Source: Afifellaceae bacterium (GTDB lineage: Bacteria; Pseudomonadota; Alphaproteobacteria; Rhizobiales; Afifellaceae). Taken from it: a stretch of 64,000 nucleotides of DNA. Below the pieces are notes generated by a model. That model was not told where the DNA came from and ran no database searches. It saw only the letters and a program-made list of their open reading frames with translations. This document shows, one piece after another, positions 25,386-34,111 of the stretch (position 1 is its first letter; every line of letters starts with the position of its first letter). Where the stretch lies: assembly GCA_028284625.1 (NCBI GenBank), contig JANQRH010000026.1:1-64000 (forward strand). Direction: 5' to 3'. The translations under genes and the position numbers were made by a program.

Positions 25386-25425
25386 TGCAGTGCAAAAAAC
25401 TGCTTGCAATTCTTGTTGCGCCGCA
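25386..25425 (+). promoter_or_regulatory. Two PhaR-like operator half-palindromes at the phasin promoter
   Basis: TGCAGTGCA at 25386-25394 and TGCGCCGCA at 25417-25425 both fit TGC-N3-GCA. The first lies upstream of the -35 box, the second between -35 and -10. A third, shorter TGCTTGCA is at 25402-25409. Polyhydroxyalkanoate regulators of the PhaR family are reported to bind TGC-N3-GCA-type sites and repress phasin genes until polymer titrates them away; assignment here is by pattern and by the gene downstream. Confidence 0.55.
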
Positions 25426-25432
25426 ATATATA
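25404..25432 (+). promoter_or_regulatory. Phasin gene promoter
   Basis: TTGCAA (25404-25409) and TATATA (25427-25432) are separated by exactly 17 bases, the best sigma-70-like match in the window. The predicted transcript starts near 25440, leaving a leader of about 35 bases before the ATG at 25476. Confidence 0.65.
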
Positions 25433-25475
25433 CCGCTCGCCCGCGGAAGCGGGGCGGCACTACAGGAATCATGAC

Positions 25476-25811
25476 ATGATGAACGCGTTTGAAGACGTCC
25501 AGAAAGCTGGGCAAGCGAACATGAACCGCGCGCTCGACAGCTTCGGTGCGCTATCCCGCAGCTGGCAGGCGCTGGCTGAGGAGACGGCGGATTATTCCAA
25601 GAAGTCGTACGAGGCAGGGGCGGCGCATGTCGAAAAGCTGCTCGGCGCCAAGAGCGTGGACCTGGCGATTGAGGCCCAGACGGATTTCGTCCGGGCATCA
25701 TACGAACAGGCGGCCGGGCGCGCCGCGCGGTTCAGCGAGCTCTATCTCGGGCTCGTCAAGGACATGGCGAAGCCTTTTGAGGAGTTCGCCCCAACCGCCA
25801 AGAAGAAATAG
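25476..25811 (+). CDS. Phasin family protein
   Basis: 111 residues from ATG 25476 (a second ATG follows at 25479; AGGAATC upstream). The sequence is an amphipathic all-helical phasin_2 type: FEDVQKAGQANMNRALDSFGALSRSWQALAEE, YSKKSYEAGAAHVEKLLGAKSVDLAIEAQTDF, ASYEQAAGRAARFSELYLGLVKDMAKPFEEF, with a basic KKK tail. Phasins coat polyhydroxyalkanoate granules, which suggests that the organism stores PHA. A strong promoter with PhaR-like sites precedes the gene and a strong terminator follows, so it is a single-gene unit and probably highly expressed. Confidence 0.92.
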   Translation: MMNAFEDVQKAGQANMNRALDSFGALSRSWQALAEETADYSKKSYEAGAAHVEKLLGAKSVDLAIEAQTDFVRASYEQAAGRAARFSELYLGLVKDMAKPFEEFAPTAKKK

Positions 25812-25837
25812 GCCCAGCCGCACAAATTGCATGTGAG

Positions 25838-25867
25838 ACGCCCGGTCGCGGACCGGGCGTTTTTTTT
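25838..25867 (+). terminator. Rho-independent terminator of the phasin gene
   Basis: A perfect 10-base stem, ACGCCCGGTC (25838-25847) and GACCGGGCGT (25851-25860), with a three-base loop and a run of T to 25867. This is the strongest intrinsic terminator in the window. Confidence 0.93.
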
Positions 25868-25961
25868 GCCCGCAGCGTGCTTTGCGCGACCGGTCAGCCC
25901 CTGACAATGACGATCGAAGCGCCTAAATTAGCGGGCGCGGCAAGGGGTCCCGAACGCGGTC

Positions 25962-26297
25962 ATGGCAAAGGACACAAGAAAAGACAGCGGCGACAAGGCG
26001 GGATCCGGGACGGCTGTCGTCACTAAGACGCGGCCCAAGACCAAGCGGCCCAACCTTTATCGCGTGCTCCTGCTCAACGACGATTACACGCCGATGGAGT
26101 TCGTCGTGCACGTAATCATGCGCTTTTTCGGCAAGACCCAGGACGACGCCACGCGCATCATGCTGCACGTTCACAATCACGGCGTCGGCGAGTGTGGCGT
26201 ATTCACCTACGAGGTGGCGGAGACCAAAGTGACGCAGGTCATGGATTTCGCGCGCAAGCACCAGCATCCGCTTCAATGCGTGATGGAAAAGACGTGA
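25962..26297 (+). CDS. clpS: ATP-dependent Clp protease adaptor ClpS
   Basis: 111 residues. The disordered N-terminal tail ([16 protein letters not shown]) leads into the ClpS core: [48 protein letters not shown] and [10 protein letters not shown]. It binds destabilising N-terminal residues (the [10 protein letters not shown] pocket) and delivers N-degron substrates to ClpA. clpA follows after 197 bases, the usual order. The aminoacyl transferase that creates such N-degrons, Bpt, is at 58393. Confidence 0.96.
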   Translation: MAKDTRKDSGDKAGSGTAVVTKTRPKTKRPNLYRVLLLNDDYTPMEFVVHVIMRFFGKTQDDATRIMLHVHNHGVGECGVFTYEVAETKVTQVMDFARKHQHPLQCVMEKT

Positions 26298-26494
26298 TTA
26301 CCGGCCGGCACGAGGCGGCGGATTCGGCGTGAATAGGCCGCAAGGGCCCGCTTGAGAACGGCGGCCGCGTGCCGTGCGGTTGATTTTTCAGACACGGCTC
26401 CGGGAAGCGACCACTGGCGCGAAGCCCCAGATGCACAATATGATGCATATGGCGTGTTCGCGCCGGCCGGCCGGTCAAGCAAAAGAGGTCTGAC

Positions 26495-28930
26495 GTGCCT
26501 ACCTTTTCCCGCTCCCTCGAAATGGCGCTCCATAAGGCGCTCAGCCTGGCGAATGATCGCGACCAGGAATTTGCGACGTTGGAGCACCTTCTCTTGGCGC
26601 TTGCCGACGACAAGGACGCGGCTGCCGTCATGCGGGCCTGCAATGTGGACCTCGACAAGCTGCGCGCAGACCTCAACGAATATATCGAATCTGAGCTCAC
26701 CAACTTGGTCAGCCTGGAGGGCGACGAGGCGAAACCGACCGCCGGCTTTCAGCGCGTCATTCAGCGCGCGGTGATACATGTTCAATCGTCCGGTCGCGAA
26801 GAAGTGACAGGCGCCAACGTGCTGGTCGCTATTTTCGCCGAGCGTGAGAGCCATGCGGCGTTCTTCCTGCAGGAGCAGGACATGACGCGCTACGACGCGG
26901 TCAATTACATCTCGCACGGCATAGCCAAGCGTCCCGGCGCGGAAGAGATACGTCCCGTGCGCGGTGTGCGCGAGGAGGGCGCCCGCGAAGCCGAGGAAGG
27001 CGAGGAAAGTGGCGGCAAGGAAAGCGCGTTGGAGGCGTGGTGCATCAACCTCAACGCCAAAGCGCGCTCCGGCCGCATCGACCCGCTGATCGGGCGTGAG
27101 CTGGAGCTGAAGCGCACCATTCAGGTGCTGTGCCGGCGTTCAAAGAATAATCCGCTTTATGTCGGCGATCCCGGCGTCGGCAAAACGGCGATTGCCGAAG
27201 GCTTGGCCAAGAAGATCGTCGAAGGCGACGTGCCGGACGTGCTTTCCGGCGCCACCATCTTCACGCTCGACATGGGCGCGCTGCTCGCCGGTACGCGTTA
27301 TCGCGGCGACTTTGAGGAGCGCCTGAAGCAGGTGATCCGGGAGCTTGAGGCGCACGAAAACGCCGTCATGTTCATCGACGAGATTCACACCGTGATCGGC
27401 GCCGGCGCGACATCCGGTGGCGCCATGGATGCCTCGAATCTTCTAAAGCCCGCGCTTGCCTCCGGGACGCTGCGCTGCATCGGCTCCACGACCTACAAGG
27501 AGTATCGGCAGTTCTTCGAGAAGGACCGCGCGCTCGTCCGCCGCTTCCAGAAGATCGATGTCAACGAGCCGACATTGCCGGACGCCGTGGCGATCCTCAA
27601 AGGCCTGAAGCCTTACTTCGAGGACCACCACAAGGTCCGCTACACCAACGACGCCATCAAGTCGGCGGTGGAGCTTTCGGCGCGCTACATCAACGACCGC
27701 AAGCTGCCCGACAAGGCGATCGATGTGATCGACGAATCCGGCGCCTCGCAAAAACTTTTGCCGGTCGCCCGCCGTAAGAAGACGATCAGCGTCAAGGACG
27801 TGGAGGCGACGATCGCCACGATGGCGCGCATCCCGCCGAAATCCGTCTCCAAGGACGATGCGGAGGTGCTGCAGCACATCGACACCAATCTGAAGCGCGT
27901 CGTGTTCGGTCAGGACAAGGCGATCGACGCATTGTCCTCCGCCATCAAGCTGGCGCGCGCCGGCCTGCGCGAGCCGGAGAAGCCGATCGGCTGTTATCTG
28001 TTCTCCGGCCCGACCGGTGTCGGCAAGACGGAAGTGGCGCGCCAACTCGCCGATTTGATGGGCGTGCGGCTCCTGCGCTTCGACATGTCGGAATATATGG
28101 AGCGCCACACGGTCTCGCGGCTGATCGGCGCGCCGCCAGGCTATGTCGGGTTCGACCAGGGTGGCCTCTTGACCGACGGCGTCGACCAGACGCCGCATTG
28201 TGTGCTCCTGCTCGACGAGATCGAGAAGGCTCACCCGGACCTCTTCAACATCCTGTTGCAGGTCATGGATCACGGCAAGCTCACCGATCACAACGGCAAG
28301 CAGATCGATTTCCGCAACGTCGTCTTGATCATGACGACCAATGCCGGCGCCACGGAAATGGCGAAGTCCGCGATCGGCTTTGCCCATTCGCGCCGGTCCG
28401 GCGATGACGAGGAAGCGATCAACCGGCTCTTCACGCCGGAGTTCCGCAACCGCCTCGATGCGACGATCGCGTTCGGTTCGCTTCCGCCGGCGGTGGTGCA
28501 CCGTGTCGTCGAAAAGTTCGTGCTGCAGCTTGAGGCGCAACTCGCCGACCGTGGCGTCACCTTCGAGCTTGACGAGAAGGCGACGGCCTGGCTCGCGGAT
28601 CGCGGCTATGACGAGCGCATGGGCGCAAGGCCGCTTGGCCGTCTGATCCAGGAGGAGATCAAACGTCCGCTCGCCGACGAAGTGCTCTTCGGCAAGCTGA
28701 AGAAGGGCGGCGTGGTCAAGGTCTCCGTTGAGGAGCAAGGCGACGACGGTAAGACGGCGCTCAAGCTTGAGGCGATCCCCGACGAGAACGCCGCGCCCAA
28801 AGAGCGGCCTAAGAGCGCCCGCCCCAAGGAGCCGCGTAAGCCGAAGAACCCGCCAAAGAACGGCAACCCGCCCAAGGATAACCCGCCAAGAGGCGGCGGC
28901 TCAGTCCCGCGCGTGCCACTGAAGGCCTGA
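26495..28930 (+). CDS. clpA: ATP-dependent Clp protease ATP-binding subunit ClpA
   Basis: 811 residues from GTG 26495 (AAGAGG upstream). The N-domain (1-145; [30 protein letters not shown]) binds ClpS. First AAA+ module: Walker [14 protein letters not shown] near 225, Walker B VMFIDEIH. Second module: Walker [16 protein letters not shown] near 505, Walker [15 protein letters not shown], and the IGF-type ClpP-binding loop ([12 protein letters not shown]). The ring unfolds substrates and feeds them to ClpP. The C-terminus carries an unusual tail of about 45 residues rich in Pro, Lys and Asn ([17 protein letters not shown]), longer than in Escherichia coli ClpA. Confidence 0.96.
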   Translation: MPTFSRSLEMALHKALSLANDRDQEFATLEHLLLALADDKDAAAVMRACNVDLDKLRADLNEYIESELTNLVSLEGDEAKPTAGFQRVIQRAVIHVQSSGREEVTGANVLVAIFAERESHAAFFLQEQDMTRYDAVNYISHGIAKRPGAEEIRPVRGVREEGAREAEEGEESGGKESALEAWCINLNAKARSGRIDPLIGRELELKRTIQVLCRRSKNNPLYVGDPGVGKTAIAEGLAKKIVEGDVPDVLSGATIFTLDMGALLAGTRYRGDFEERLKQVIRELEAHENAVMFIDEIHTVIGAGATSGGAMDASNLLKPALASGTLRCIGSTTYKEYRQFFEKDRALVRRFQKIDVNEPTLPDAVAILKGLKPYFEDHHKVRYTNDAIKSAVELSARYINDRKLPDKAIDVIDESGASQKLLPVARRKKTISVKDVEATIATMARIPPKSVSKDDAEVLQHIDTNLKRVVFGQDKAIDALSSAIKLARAGLREPEKPIGCYLFSGPTGVGKTEVARQLADLMGVRLLRFDMSEYMERHTVSRLIGAPPGYVGFDQGGLLTDGVDQTPHCVLLLDEIEKAHPDLFNILLQVMDHGKLTDHNGKQIDFRNVVLIMTTNAGATEMAKSAIGFAHSRRSGDDEEAINRLFTPEFRNRLDATIAFGSLPPAVVHRVVEKFVLQLEAQLADRGVTFELDEKATAWLADRGYDERMGARPLGRLIQEEIKRPLADEVLFGKLKKGGVVKVSVEEQGDDGKTALKLEAIPDENAAPKERPKSARPKEPRKPKNPPKNGNPPKDNPPRGGGSVPRVPLKA

Positions 28931-29027
28931 GCGACGTCCGGAATTGCCGGCGGCGGCATTGTCGCCGCCCAATCTCTGCTAAAAGGCTGATCGGGCGCAT
29001 TGTCGCGCCGGTCGGACCATTGAGGCG

Positions 29028-30104
29028 ATGCAGCTCAGCCAGCCGCAAGCAGCGTTGCAAACGCACCATGCAGTCGTTTGTCTCGGCGGTGAGGCGACGC
29101 GCCTGGAAGCGCAGCCGCGCCCGTCGCCCGGTGCAGGCGAGATTCTCCTGCGCCTCAACGTCGTCGGCTTCTGCGGCACCGATCTCTTCAAGCTGAAGAC
29201 CAACACCGCGCCAATCGGTGGCGTGCTCGGGCACGAGCTGGTCGGCACGGTTGAAGCGCTCGGCGTGGGCGTCACGCAGTTCGCTCCGGGTGATCGCGTT
29301 GTCGTTCCCCACCATGTCGCGTGCGGCGAATGCGCGCTGTGCAAAAGCGGCGCGGAGACCATGTGCGCCATCTTCAAGGAGAATCTGATGGCGCCGGGTG
29401 GCTTCGCGGATCATGTCCTGATTCGCGAGCGCGCCGTCTCTCACGCGGCGCACAAGCTGCCCGACAGCCTCTCAGACGAAGCGGCCGTCTTTATGGAGCC
29501 GGCGGCTTGCGTGCTCCGTGGCATCGATCGGTCCGGGCTGCGGCCTAACCGCCGTGCTGTCGTGCTCGGCTGCGGCAGCATGGGGCTGCTTCATCTTCTG
29601 GTGCTCCACGCCGTCTTTCCCGACATGCCAATCGTCATGGTCGATCCCGACGATGCACGGCAGCGCTTTGCGGCGGAACTCGGCGCGGCTGCAGCCGTGC
29701 CGCCGGGCGAGGCGGCGGTCGCCGCGGCGCGCAAAGTCTCGGACGGTGTCGGGGTCGACGCGGTGTTCGATACGGTCGGCGGTGATCAGACCTTGGCCGC
29801 TGGCATCGCACTGACCCGCCCGGGCGGAACAATCGTGCTCTTCGCCCATGCCCCGGCCGACCAGCGATCGGCCATCGATCTCAACGCAATCTTCAAGACC
29901 GAGCGCCGCGTCGTCGCAACCTATTCCGGCGCCTTGAACGAGCAGCAGCGGGTGTTCGATCTTCTGTGCTCCGGCAAACTCGATCCTTCGCCGCTGGTGA
30001 CCCACAAAATGCCGCTTGACGACTTTGAGGAAGGCGTCGCGCTGGTGGTCCGTCAGGAGGCACTGAAAGTGCTGTTTACGCCGTCGCGCGGAGTCACGTC
30101 ATGA
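29028..30104 (+). CDS. Zinc-dependent medium-chain alcohol dehydrogenase family protein (first of a pair)
   Basis: 358 residues. The catalytic zinc site is present (GFCGTDLF, GHELVG, and Glu in FMEPAACVLRG), as is the structural zinc site with four cysteines (CGECALCKSGAETMC). The NAD(P) Rossmann motif is VLGCGSMGLLHLL with an acidic residue after it (MVDPDD), suggesting NAD. The overall build is that of sorbitol or threonine dehydrogenases; the substrate is not deducible. Its stop overlaps the next start as ATGA (30101-30104), so it is coupled to a second enzyme of the same superfamily. Confidence 0.85.
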   Translation: MQLSQPQAALQTHHAVVCLGGEATRLEAQPRPSPGAGEILLRLNVVGFCGTDLFKLKTNTAPIGGVLGHELVGTVEALGVGVTQFAPGDRVVVPHHVACGECALCKSGAETMCAIFKENLMAPGGFADHVLIRERAVSHAAHKLPDSLSDEAAVFMEPAACVLRGIDRSGLRPNRRAVVLGCGSMGLLHLLVLHAVFPDMPIVMVDPDDARQRFAAELGAAAAVPPGEAAVAAARKVSDGVGVDAVFDTVGGDQTLAAGIALTRPGGTIVLFAHAPADQRSAIDLNAIFKTERRVVATYSGALNEQQRVFDLLCSGKLDPSPLVTHKMPLDDFEEGVALVVRQEALKVLFTPSRGVTS

Positions 30105-31186
30105 ACGACGCAGGCCAACACACAACGCCTTCGACCATGCGCGGTGCAATGCTGATCGGACCGGAAGCGATAGAAATCCGCGACGTGCCGGTGCCTCAGC
30201 CGGGCGCCGGCGAGCTGCTTCTGAAGGTGGAGGCGGCGACGACCTGCGGCACCGACGTGAAAGTCTTCAAGCGCGGCGGTCACCCGCGCATGCTCAAGGC
30301 GCCGACCTTGTTCGGCCATGAGATGGCCGGGCGCGTCGCGGCGCTGGGCGAGGGCGTCGACAACTACGCCGTCGGCGAGGCCATCGTGGTCGCCAACTCC
30401 GCGCCGTGTCTCACATGCGAGCCCTGCCGCCGCGGCCGCGAGAATCTCTGCGAGGACCTGGACTATCTCAACGGCGCGTTCGCGGAATACATGCTCGTGC
30501 CGGCGCGGTTCGTGGAGCGCAACGTCCATCATCTGCCGGAGGGCCTGTCGTTTGAGCGCGCCGCTTTGGCGGAGCCGCTCGCCTGCGTGCTGCACGGGCT
30601 CGATGCCTGCGAGCTGGATCGCTATGCCGCGCTCGGCCCAGTCGAAGTGCTGGTCTTAGGCGGCGGGCCGATCGGTCTTCTCTTCGTTGCGGCTCTCGCC
30701 AATCTCGGACACAAGCCGGTGCTTGCCGATCCCAATCCGAGCCGGCTTGAAGCCGGCCGGGTGCTCGGCGCCACAAAGACGATTGAGATCGCGCGTGGCG
30801 GCGGTCAGGCGGAGGCTGTACGTGCTCAAGCCGAAGGCAGCGCGGGGTTCTGGGTCACCGTAGAAGCCACGGGCGTTCCCGGCGTGTGGTCCGACGCAAT
30901 TGAATCTCTGCGTCCCGGCGGCCTGGTGAATTTGTTCGGTGGCTGCGCGCCGGGCACGTCGATCCCGCTCGACACGCACCTCGTTCATTACAGCGAGCTC
31001 ACCATCAAGGGCGTCTACCACCACCGCCCCGACACGTTCCGCCGCGCCATCGCGCTCCTCGCCGATCCAAGCTTCAAGGCCGATGTGCTTCTCTCAGGCG
31101 TCCGCCCGATTGAAGGCGTCGTCGACGCGCTTCAAGCGATGATACGCAAGGAGGCGCTGAAGGTCGTGATCCGCAACGGCGATTGA
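30101..31186 (+). CDS. Zinc-dependent medium-chain alcohol dehydrogenase family protein (second of a pair)
   Basis: 361 residues. Catalytic zinc ligands: TTCGTDVKVF, FGHEMAGRV, and Glu in LAEPLACVLHGLD; structural zinc cysteines in CLTCEPCRRGRENLC. The Rossmann motif is VLGGGPIGLLFVAAL followed by LADPNPSRLE. It resembles L-threonine/L-iditol dehydrogenase-like enzymes and is clearly diverged from its partner at 29028, so the pair is not a recent duplication. Coupled expression suggests two steps of one pathway or a heteromer. DUF2277 follows after 33 bases on the same strand. Confidence 0.85.
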   Translation: MNDAGQHTTPSTMRGAMLIGPEAIEIRDVPVPQPGAGELLLKVEAATTCGTDVKVFKRGGHPRMLKAPTLFGHEMAGRVAALGEGVDNYAVGEAIVVANSAPCLTCEPCRRGRENLCEDLDYLNGAFAEYMLVPARFVERNVHHLPEGLSFERAALAEPLACVLHGLDACELDRYAALGPVEVLVLGGGPIGLLFVAALANLGHKPVLADPNPSRLEAGRVLGATKTIEIARGGGQAEAVRAQAEGSAGFWVTVEATGVPGVWSDAIESLRPGGLVNLFGGCAPGTSIPLDTHLVHYSELTIKGVYHHRPDTFRRAIALLADPSFKADVLLSGVRPIEGVVDALQAMIRKEALKVVIRNGD

Positions 31187-31219
31187 GACGAGCCCCGCCA
31201 AGCCGGCAAGGAGACAACG

Positions 31220-31495
31220 ATGTGCCGCAACATCCGCACCCTGTTCAATTTCGAACCGCCGGCCACGGAGGACGAGATCCATGCCTCCGCGCTGCAATTC
31301 GTGCGCAAGCTCTCCGGCTTCACGCGTCCGTCGAAGGCTAACGAAGCGGCCTTCGCGCGCGCGGTGGAGGAGGTCGCCGGCGCGGCGCGGCGGCTGATTG
31401 ATTCCCTTGAGACCAACGCACCGCCGCGCAACCGCGAAGCGGAAGCAGCGAAAGCCAAGGCCCGCGCGGCGCAGCGCTACGCCCGGCTCGCTTGA
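31220..31495 (+). CDS. DUF2277 family protein
   Basis: 91 residues, matching DUF2277 throughout: MCRNIRTLFNFEPPATEDEIHASALQFVRKLSGF at the start and an Arg/Ala-rich C-terminal helix (EAEAAKAKARAAQRYARLA). The AGGAG-like site (AAGGAGACAACG) upstream supports ATG 31220. The role of this small cytoplasmic family is unknown. It is the third gene of the dehydrogenase operon and is convergent with the aldolase gene. Confidence 0.9.
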   Translation: MCRNIRTLFNFEPPATEDEIHASALQFVRKLSGFTRPSKANEAAFARAVEEVAGAARRLIDSLETNAPPRNREAEAAKAKARAAQRYARLA

Positions 31496-31501
31496 TGCGG
31501 A

Positions 31502-32263
31502 TTAGCGATACTTCGCTGACAGCGCCGACGTGCCACTGGCGAGCAACGCAAGGTCGCTGCCGACGGAAACGAAGATGAAGCCCGCGTCGATATAACGCCG
31601 CGCCTGCTCTTCCACGGGCGACAATGTCCCGACCGGTTTGCCGACCTTTCGCATGCGCTCCGGCACGCCGAGGATCGCCTCCTGCACCTCCGGATGCGCA
31701 GGCTTGCCGAGATGCCCCATGGACGCGGCGAGGTCGGAGGGGCCGATGAAAACGCCGTCAATGCCGTCCACGGCAGCGATCTCCTCCAACTGATCGAGCG
31801 CGCGCTTGGTCTCCACCTGCACCAGGAGGCAGATTTCCGCGTCGGCCGCGTAGAGATAATCAGTGATGCGCCCGTAGCGGTTGGCGCGATGCATGCTGGC
31901 AACGCCGCGCACACCGGTCGGCGGATAGCGAACGTAGGAGGCCGCGCGCTTCGCCTCCTCGGCATTCTCCACGAAGGGGATAAGCAGCGTCTGCGTGCCG
32001 ATATCGAGATAGCGCTTCGCCATCACCATGTCGTTCCAGGGGAGGCGCACCGTCGTGCTTGTCGTGGTGCGGTCGATGATTTGCAATTGCGGCATCACAC
32101 TCAGCACGTCGTTGGGTGCGTGCTCCGCGTCGATGACGACATAGTCGAAGCCGGCATCGGCAATCACTTCCGCCGAGACGGGCGTTGCAAGCTGCGACCA
32201 CAGGCCGATCTGCAGCTCGCCATTCGTGATTGCGCGTTTAAATCGGTTGGCAGGCAGATGCAT
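31502..32263 (-). CDS. HpcH/HpaI-family class II aldolase
   Basis: 253 residues from ATG 32263, chosen because GGAG lies about five bases upstream; an open frame continues to 32311. The (beta/alpha)8 fold shows LQIGLWSQLATPVSAEVIADAGFDYVVIDAEHAPND at the N-terminus, QTLLIPFVENAEEAKRAASYVRYPPTGVRG, the metal Glu and Asp in LLVQVETKRALDQ and GVFIGPSDLAASMGH. The family makes or cleaves 2-keto-3-deoxy acids such as 4-hydroxy-2-oxoheptane-1,7-dioate or 2-keto-3-deoxy-L-rhamnonate by divalent-metal pyruvate aldolase chemistry. Substrate unknown; it is convergent with the dehydrogenase/DUF2277 genes. Confidence 0.9.
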   Translation of the reverse strand: MHLPANRFKRAITNGELQIGLWSQLATPVSAEVIADAGFDYVVIDAEHAPNDVLSVMPQLQIIDRTTTSTTVRLPWNDMVMAKRYLDIGTQTLLIPFVENAEEAKRAASYVRYPPTGVRGVASMHRANRYGRITDYLYAADAEICLLVQVETKRALDQLEEIAAVDGIDGVFIGPSDLAASMGHLGKPAHPEVQEAILGVPERMRKVGKPVGTLSPVEEQARRYIDAGFIFVSVGSDLALLASGTSALSAKYR

Positions 32264-32367
32264 GGCCACTCCAAGGGCGCCCGGTCGTTCGCACCGAACG
32301 CTCCAATCCAAGACGTTGATTTAGGTGTCCTATAAGATGCGCGAGAGCGACGCCAGCCGGCGGCCGC

Positions 32368-32805
32368 TCAGGTCATCGCCTCAAGTACTGCGCGGATCTT
32401 GCCCGCATTGCCCGCAAGCATCTCAGCATCGGCAATGCCGTCCGTATGCGGTTTCAACGGCACGCCCTCAAAGCGCGGGATGACGTGGATATGCGTGTGG
32501 AAGACCGTCTGCCCGCTCGCCGGCTCGTTGAACTGCATGACGAGCACGCCGTCTGAATCGAACGCTTTGACCACCGCGCGGGCCATGCGCTGCACGACCA
32601 GGATGATGCGCTGCAGATCGGCGGCGCCGATGTCGAGCATGTTGCGCGACGGCGCCTTGGGAATGACCAGCGTGTGGCCCGGCCCCTGCGGCATGACATC
32701 CATGATGGCGATGCAATTGTTGTCCTCGTAGACCTTCTCACAGGGCAGCTCGCCCCGCAGGACTTTTGCAAAGACGTTCTGGTCGTCATAGGCCGGACTG
32801 TTCAT
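32368..32805 (-). CDS. HIT (histidine triad) family nucleotide hydrolase
   Basis: 145 residues. The core begins NVFAKVLRGELPCEKVYED and contains GHTLVIPKAPSRNMLDI and the triad FHTHIHVIPRF, whose middle histidine is the catalytic nucleophile. It probably hydrolyses purine nucleoside phosphoramidates or dinucleotides in the cytoplasm. Its start lies inside the stop of the FemAB-like gene (ATGA, 32802-32805), making it the last gene of the ridA-GDPD-FemAB-HIT group. Confidence 0.93.
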   Translation of the reverse strand: MNSPAYDDQNVFAKVLRGELPCEKVYEDNNCIAIMDVMPQGPGHTLVIPKAPSRNMLDIGAADLQRIILVVQRMARAVVKAFDSDGVLVMQFNEPASGQTVFHTHIHVIPRFEGVPLKPHTDGIADAEMLAGNAGKIRAVLEAMT

Positions 32806-34061
32806 TCTTCCCCTCCGTTGTCCCCGCGGCAGCCGCGACCGGGCTCACTGACCGACCCGCGGCGGAACGGACCGCGCTCCGCAAGCACCTCACCGGTCAG
32901 CGCAACCTCGCGCCGCTCCTCCACCAGATACGCCTCGATGGCGCGGCGGAAGCTGGGATTGGCGATGTAATGCGCCGAGTAGGTGGTTTGCGGCAGGTAC
33001 CCGCGCGATAGCTTGTGCGGCCCCTGCGCGCCGGCGTCAACGCGCTTCAGCCCATGAGCGAGCGCAAATTCGATGGCCTGGTAGTAGCAGACCTCAAAAT
33101 GCAGGAAACGATGGTCCTCCGTCGCTCCCCAATGGCGGCCATAAAGCGTGTCGGAGCCGATGAGATTGAGGGCGCCGGCAATGTAGCGTCCGCCGCGGCG
33201 CGCCATGACGAGAAGCAGCCGGTCGGCCATGCGCTCGCCGAGCATGGAGAAGAAGCTGCGGTTCAGATAGGGGCTGCCCCATTTGCGCGCGCCAGTGTCC
33301 ATGTAGAAGGCGTAGAAGCTGTCCCAGATGGCTTCGGTAATGTCGCTGCCCGTGACCCAATCGATCGCCACGCCGGCTTCCACGGCGTCGCGGCGTTCCT
33401 TTCGGATCGCCTTGCGCTTGCGCGAGGCAAGCGCCGCAAGGAAACCGTCGAAATCGCCGAACCCGTCGTTGATCCAGTGGAACTGCTGGTCGGTGCGCTT
33501 GAGGAAGCCGAGATCGGCAAGCAGCGACCAATCCTCCTCCGGCAGGAAAGTCACGTGGGCCGAGGAGATGGAATTGCGCCGGCAGACCTCCATCAGCCCG
33601 GCGGCGAGCAATTGCTTGCGTGTCGCGGCGTCCGTCCCGGGTCGCGTCAGAAGGCGCGGCCCGGTGACCGGCGTGAACGGCACACTGATCTGCAGCTTCG
33701 GATAGTACTGCCCGCCGGCGCGCTCAAAGGCGTCGGCCCATCCCCAGTCGAAGACATATTCCCCTTGCGAATGCGATTTCACGTAGCACGGCACGAAACC
33801 CGCCGGCGCATCGCCTTCGCCTTCCAAAACGAGGTGGCGCGGTGCCCAGCCGGTCTCAGGCGACACCGCGCCGGATTGCTCCAGCGCGTCGAGAAAGTCC
33901 CACGACACGAACGGATTGAATGGCTGCCTGTCGCCGTGCGCGCCCTCCGCCGCGTCGCTCCAGCCCGGATTGGCGCACGCGTCCCAATCGGCCCGGCGAA
34001 TATCGGCCATCGCGGAGACGATGCGAATGGCGGCGGCCGGTCGTGTGTCGGTGGAACGCAT
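32802..34061 (-). CDS. GNAT/FemAB-like acyltransferase (COG3146, peptidogalycan-biosynthesis type)
   Basis: 419 residues covering the PF04339/COG3146 family. Typical segments are NPFVSWDFLDALEQSGAVSPETGW, HLVLEGEGDAPAGFVPCYVKSHSQGEYVFDWGWADA, YYPKLQISVPFTPVTGPRLL, FHWINDGFGDFDGFLAALASRKRK and LKRVDAGAQGPHKLSRGYLPQTTYSAHYI. It has a double GNAT fold related to aminoacyl transferases of cell wall synthesis, but no member of this family has a firmly known substrate that I can name. It overlaps the HIT gene by four bases and follows the GDPD gene after 50 bases. Confidence 0.9.
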   Translation of the reverse strand: MRSTDTRPAAAIRIVSAMADIRRADWDACANPGWSDAAEGAHGDRQPFNPFVSWDFLDALEQSGAVSPETGWAPRHLVLEGEGDAPAGFVPCYVKSHSQGEYVFDWGWADAFERAGGQYYPKLQISVPFTPVTGPRLLTRPGTDAATRKQLLAAGLMEVCRRNSISSAHVTFLPEEDWSLLADLGFLKRTDQQFHWINDGFGDFDGFLAALASRKRKAIRKERRDAVEAGVAIDWVTGSDITEAIWDSFYAFYMDTGARKWGSPYLNRSFFSMLGERMADRLLLVMARRGGRYIAGALNLIGSDTLYGRHWGATEDHRFLHFEVCYYQAIEFALAHGLKRVDAGAQGPHKLSRGYLPQTTYSAHYIANPSFRRAIEAYLVEERREVALTGEVLAERGPFRRGSVSEPGRGCRGDNGGEE

Positions 34062-34111
34062 AGCCCCGAACTTAGGCCGGCCGTCTCACCGCGCAACTTT
34101 CTCGAACGGCC

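Noticed and set aside
27443..28738. A 431-codon open frame on the minus strand inside clpA
   Set aside because: It mirrors clpA codon structure and has no recognisable motif; ClpA on the plus strand is unambiguous.
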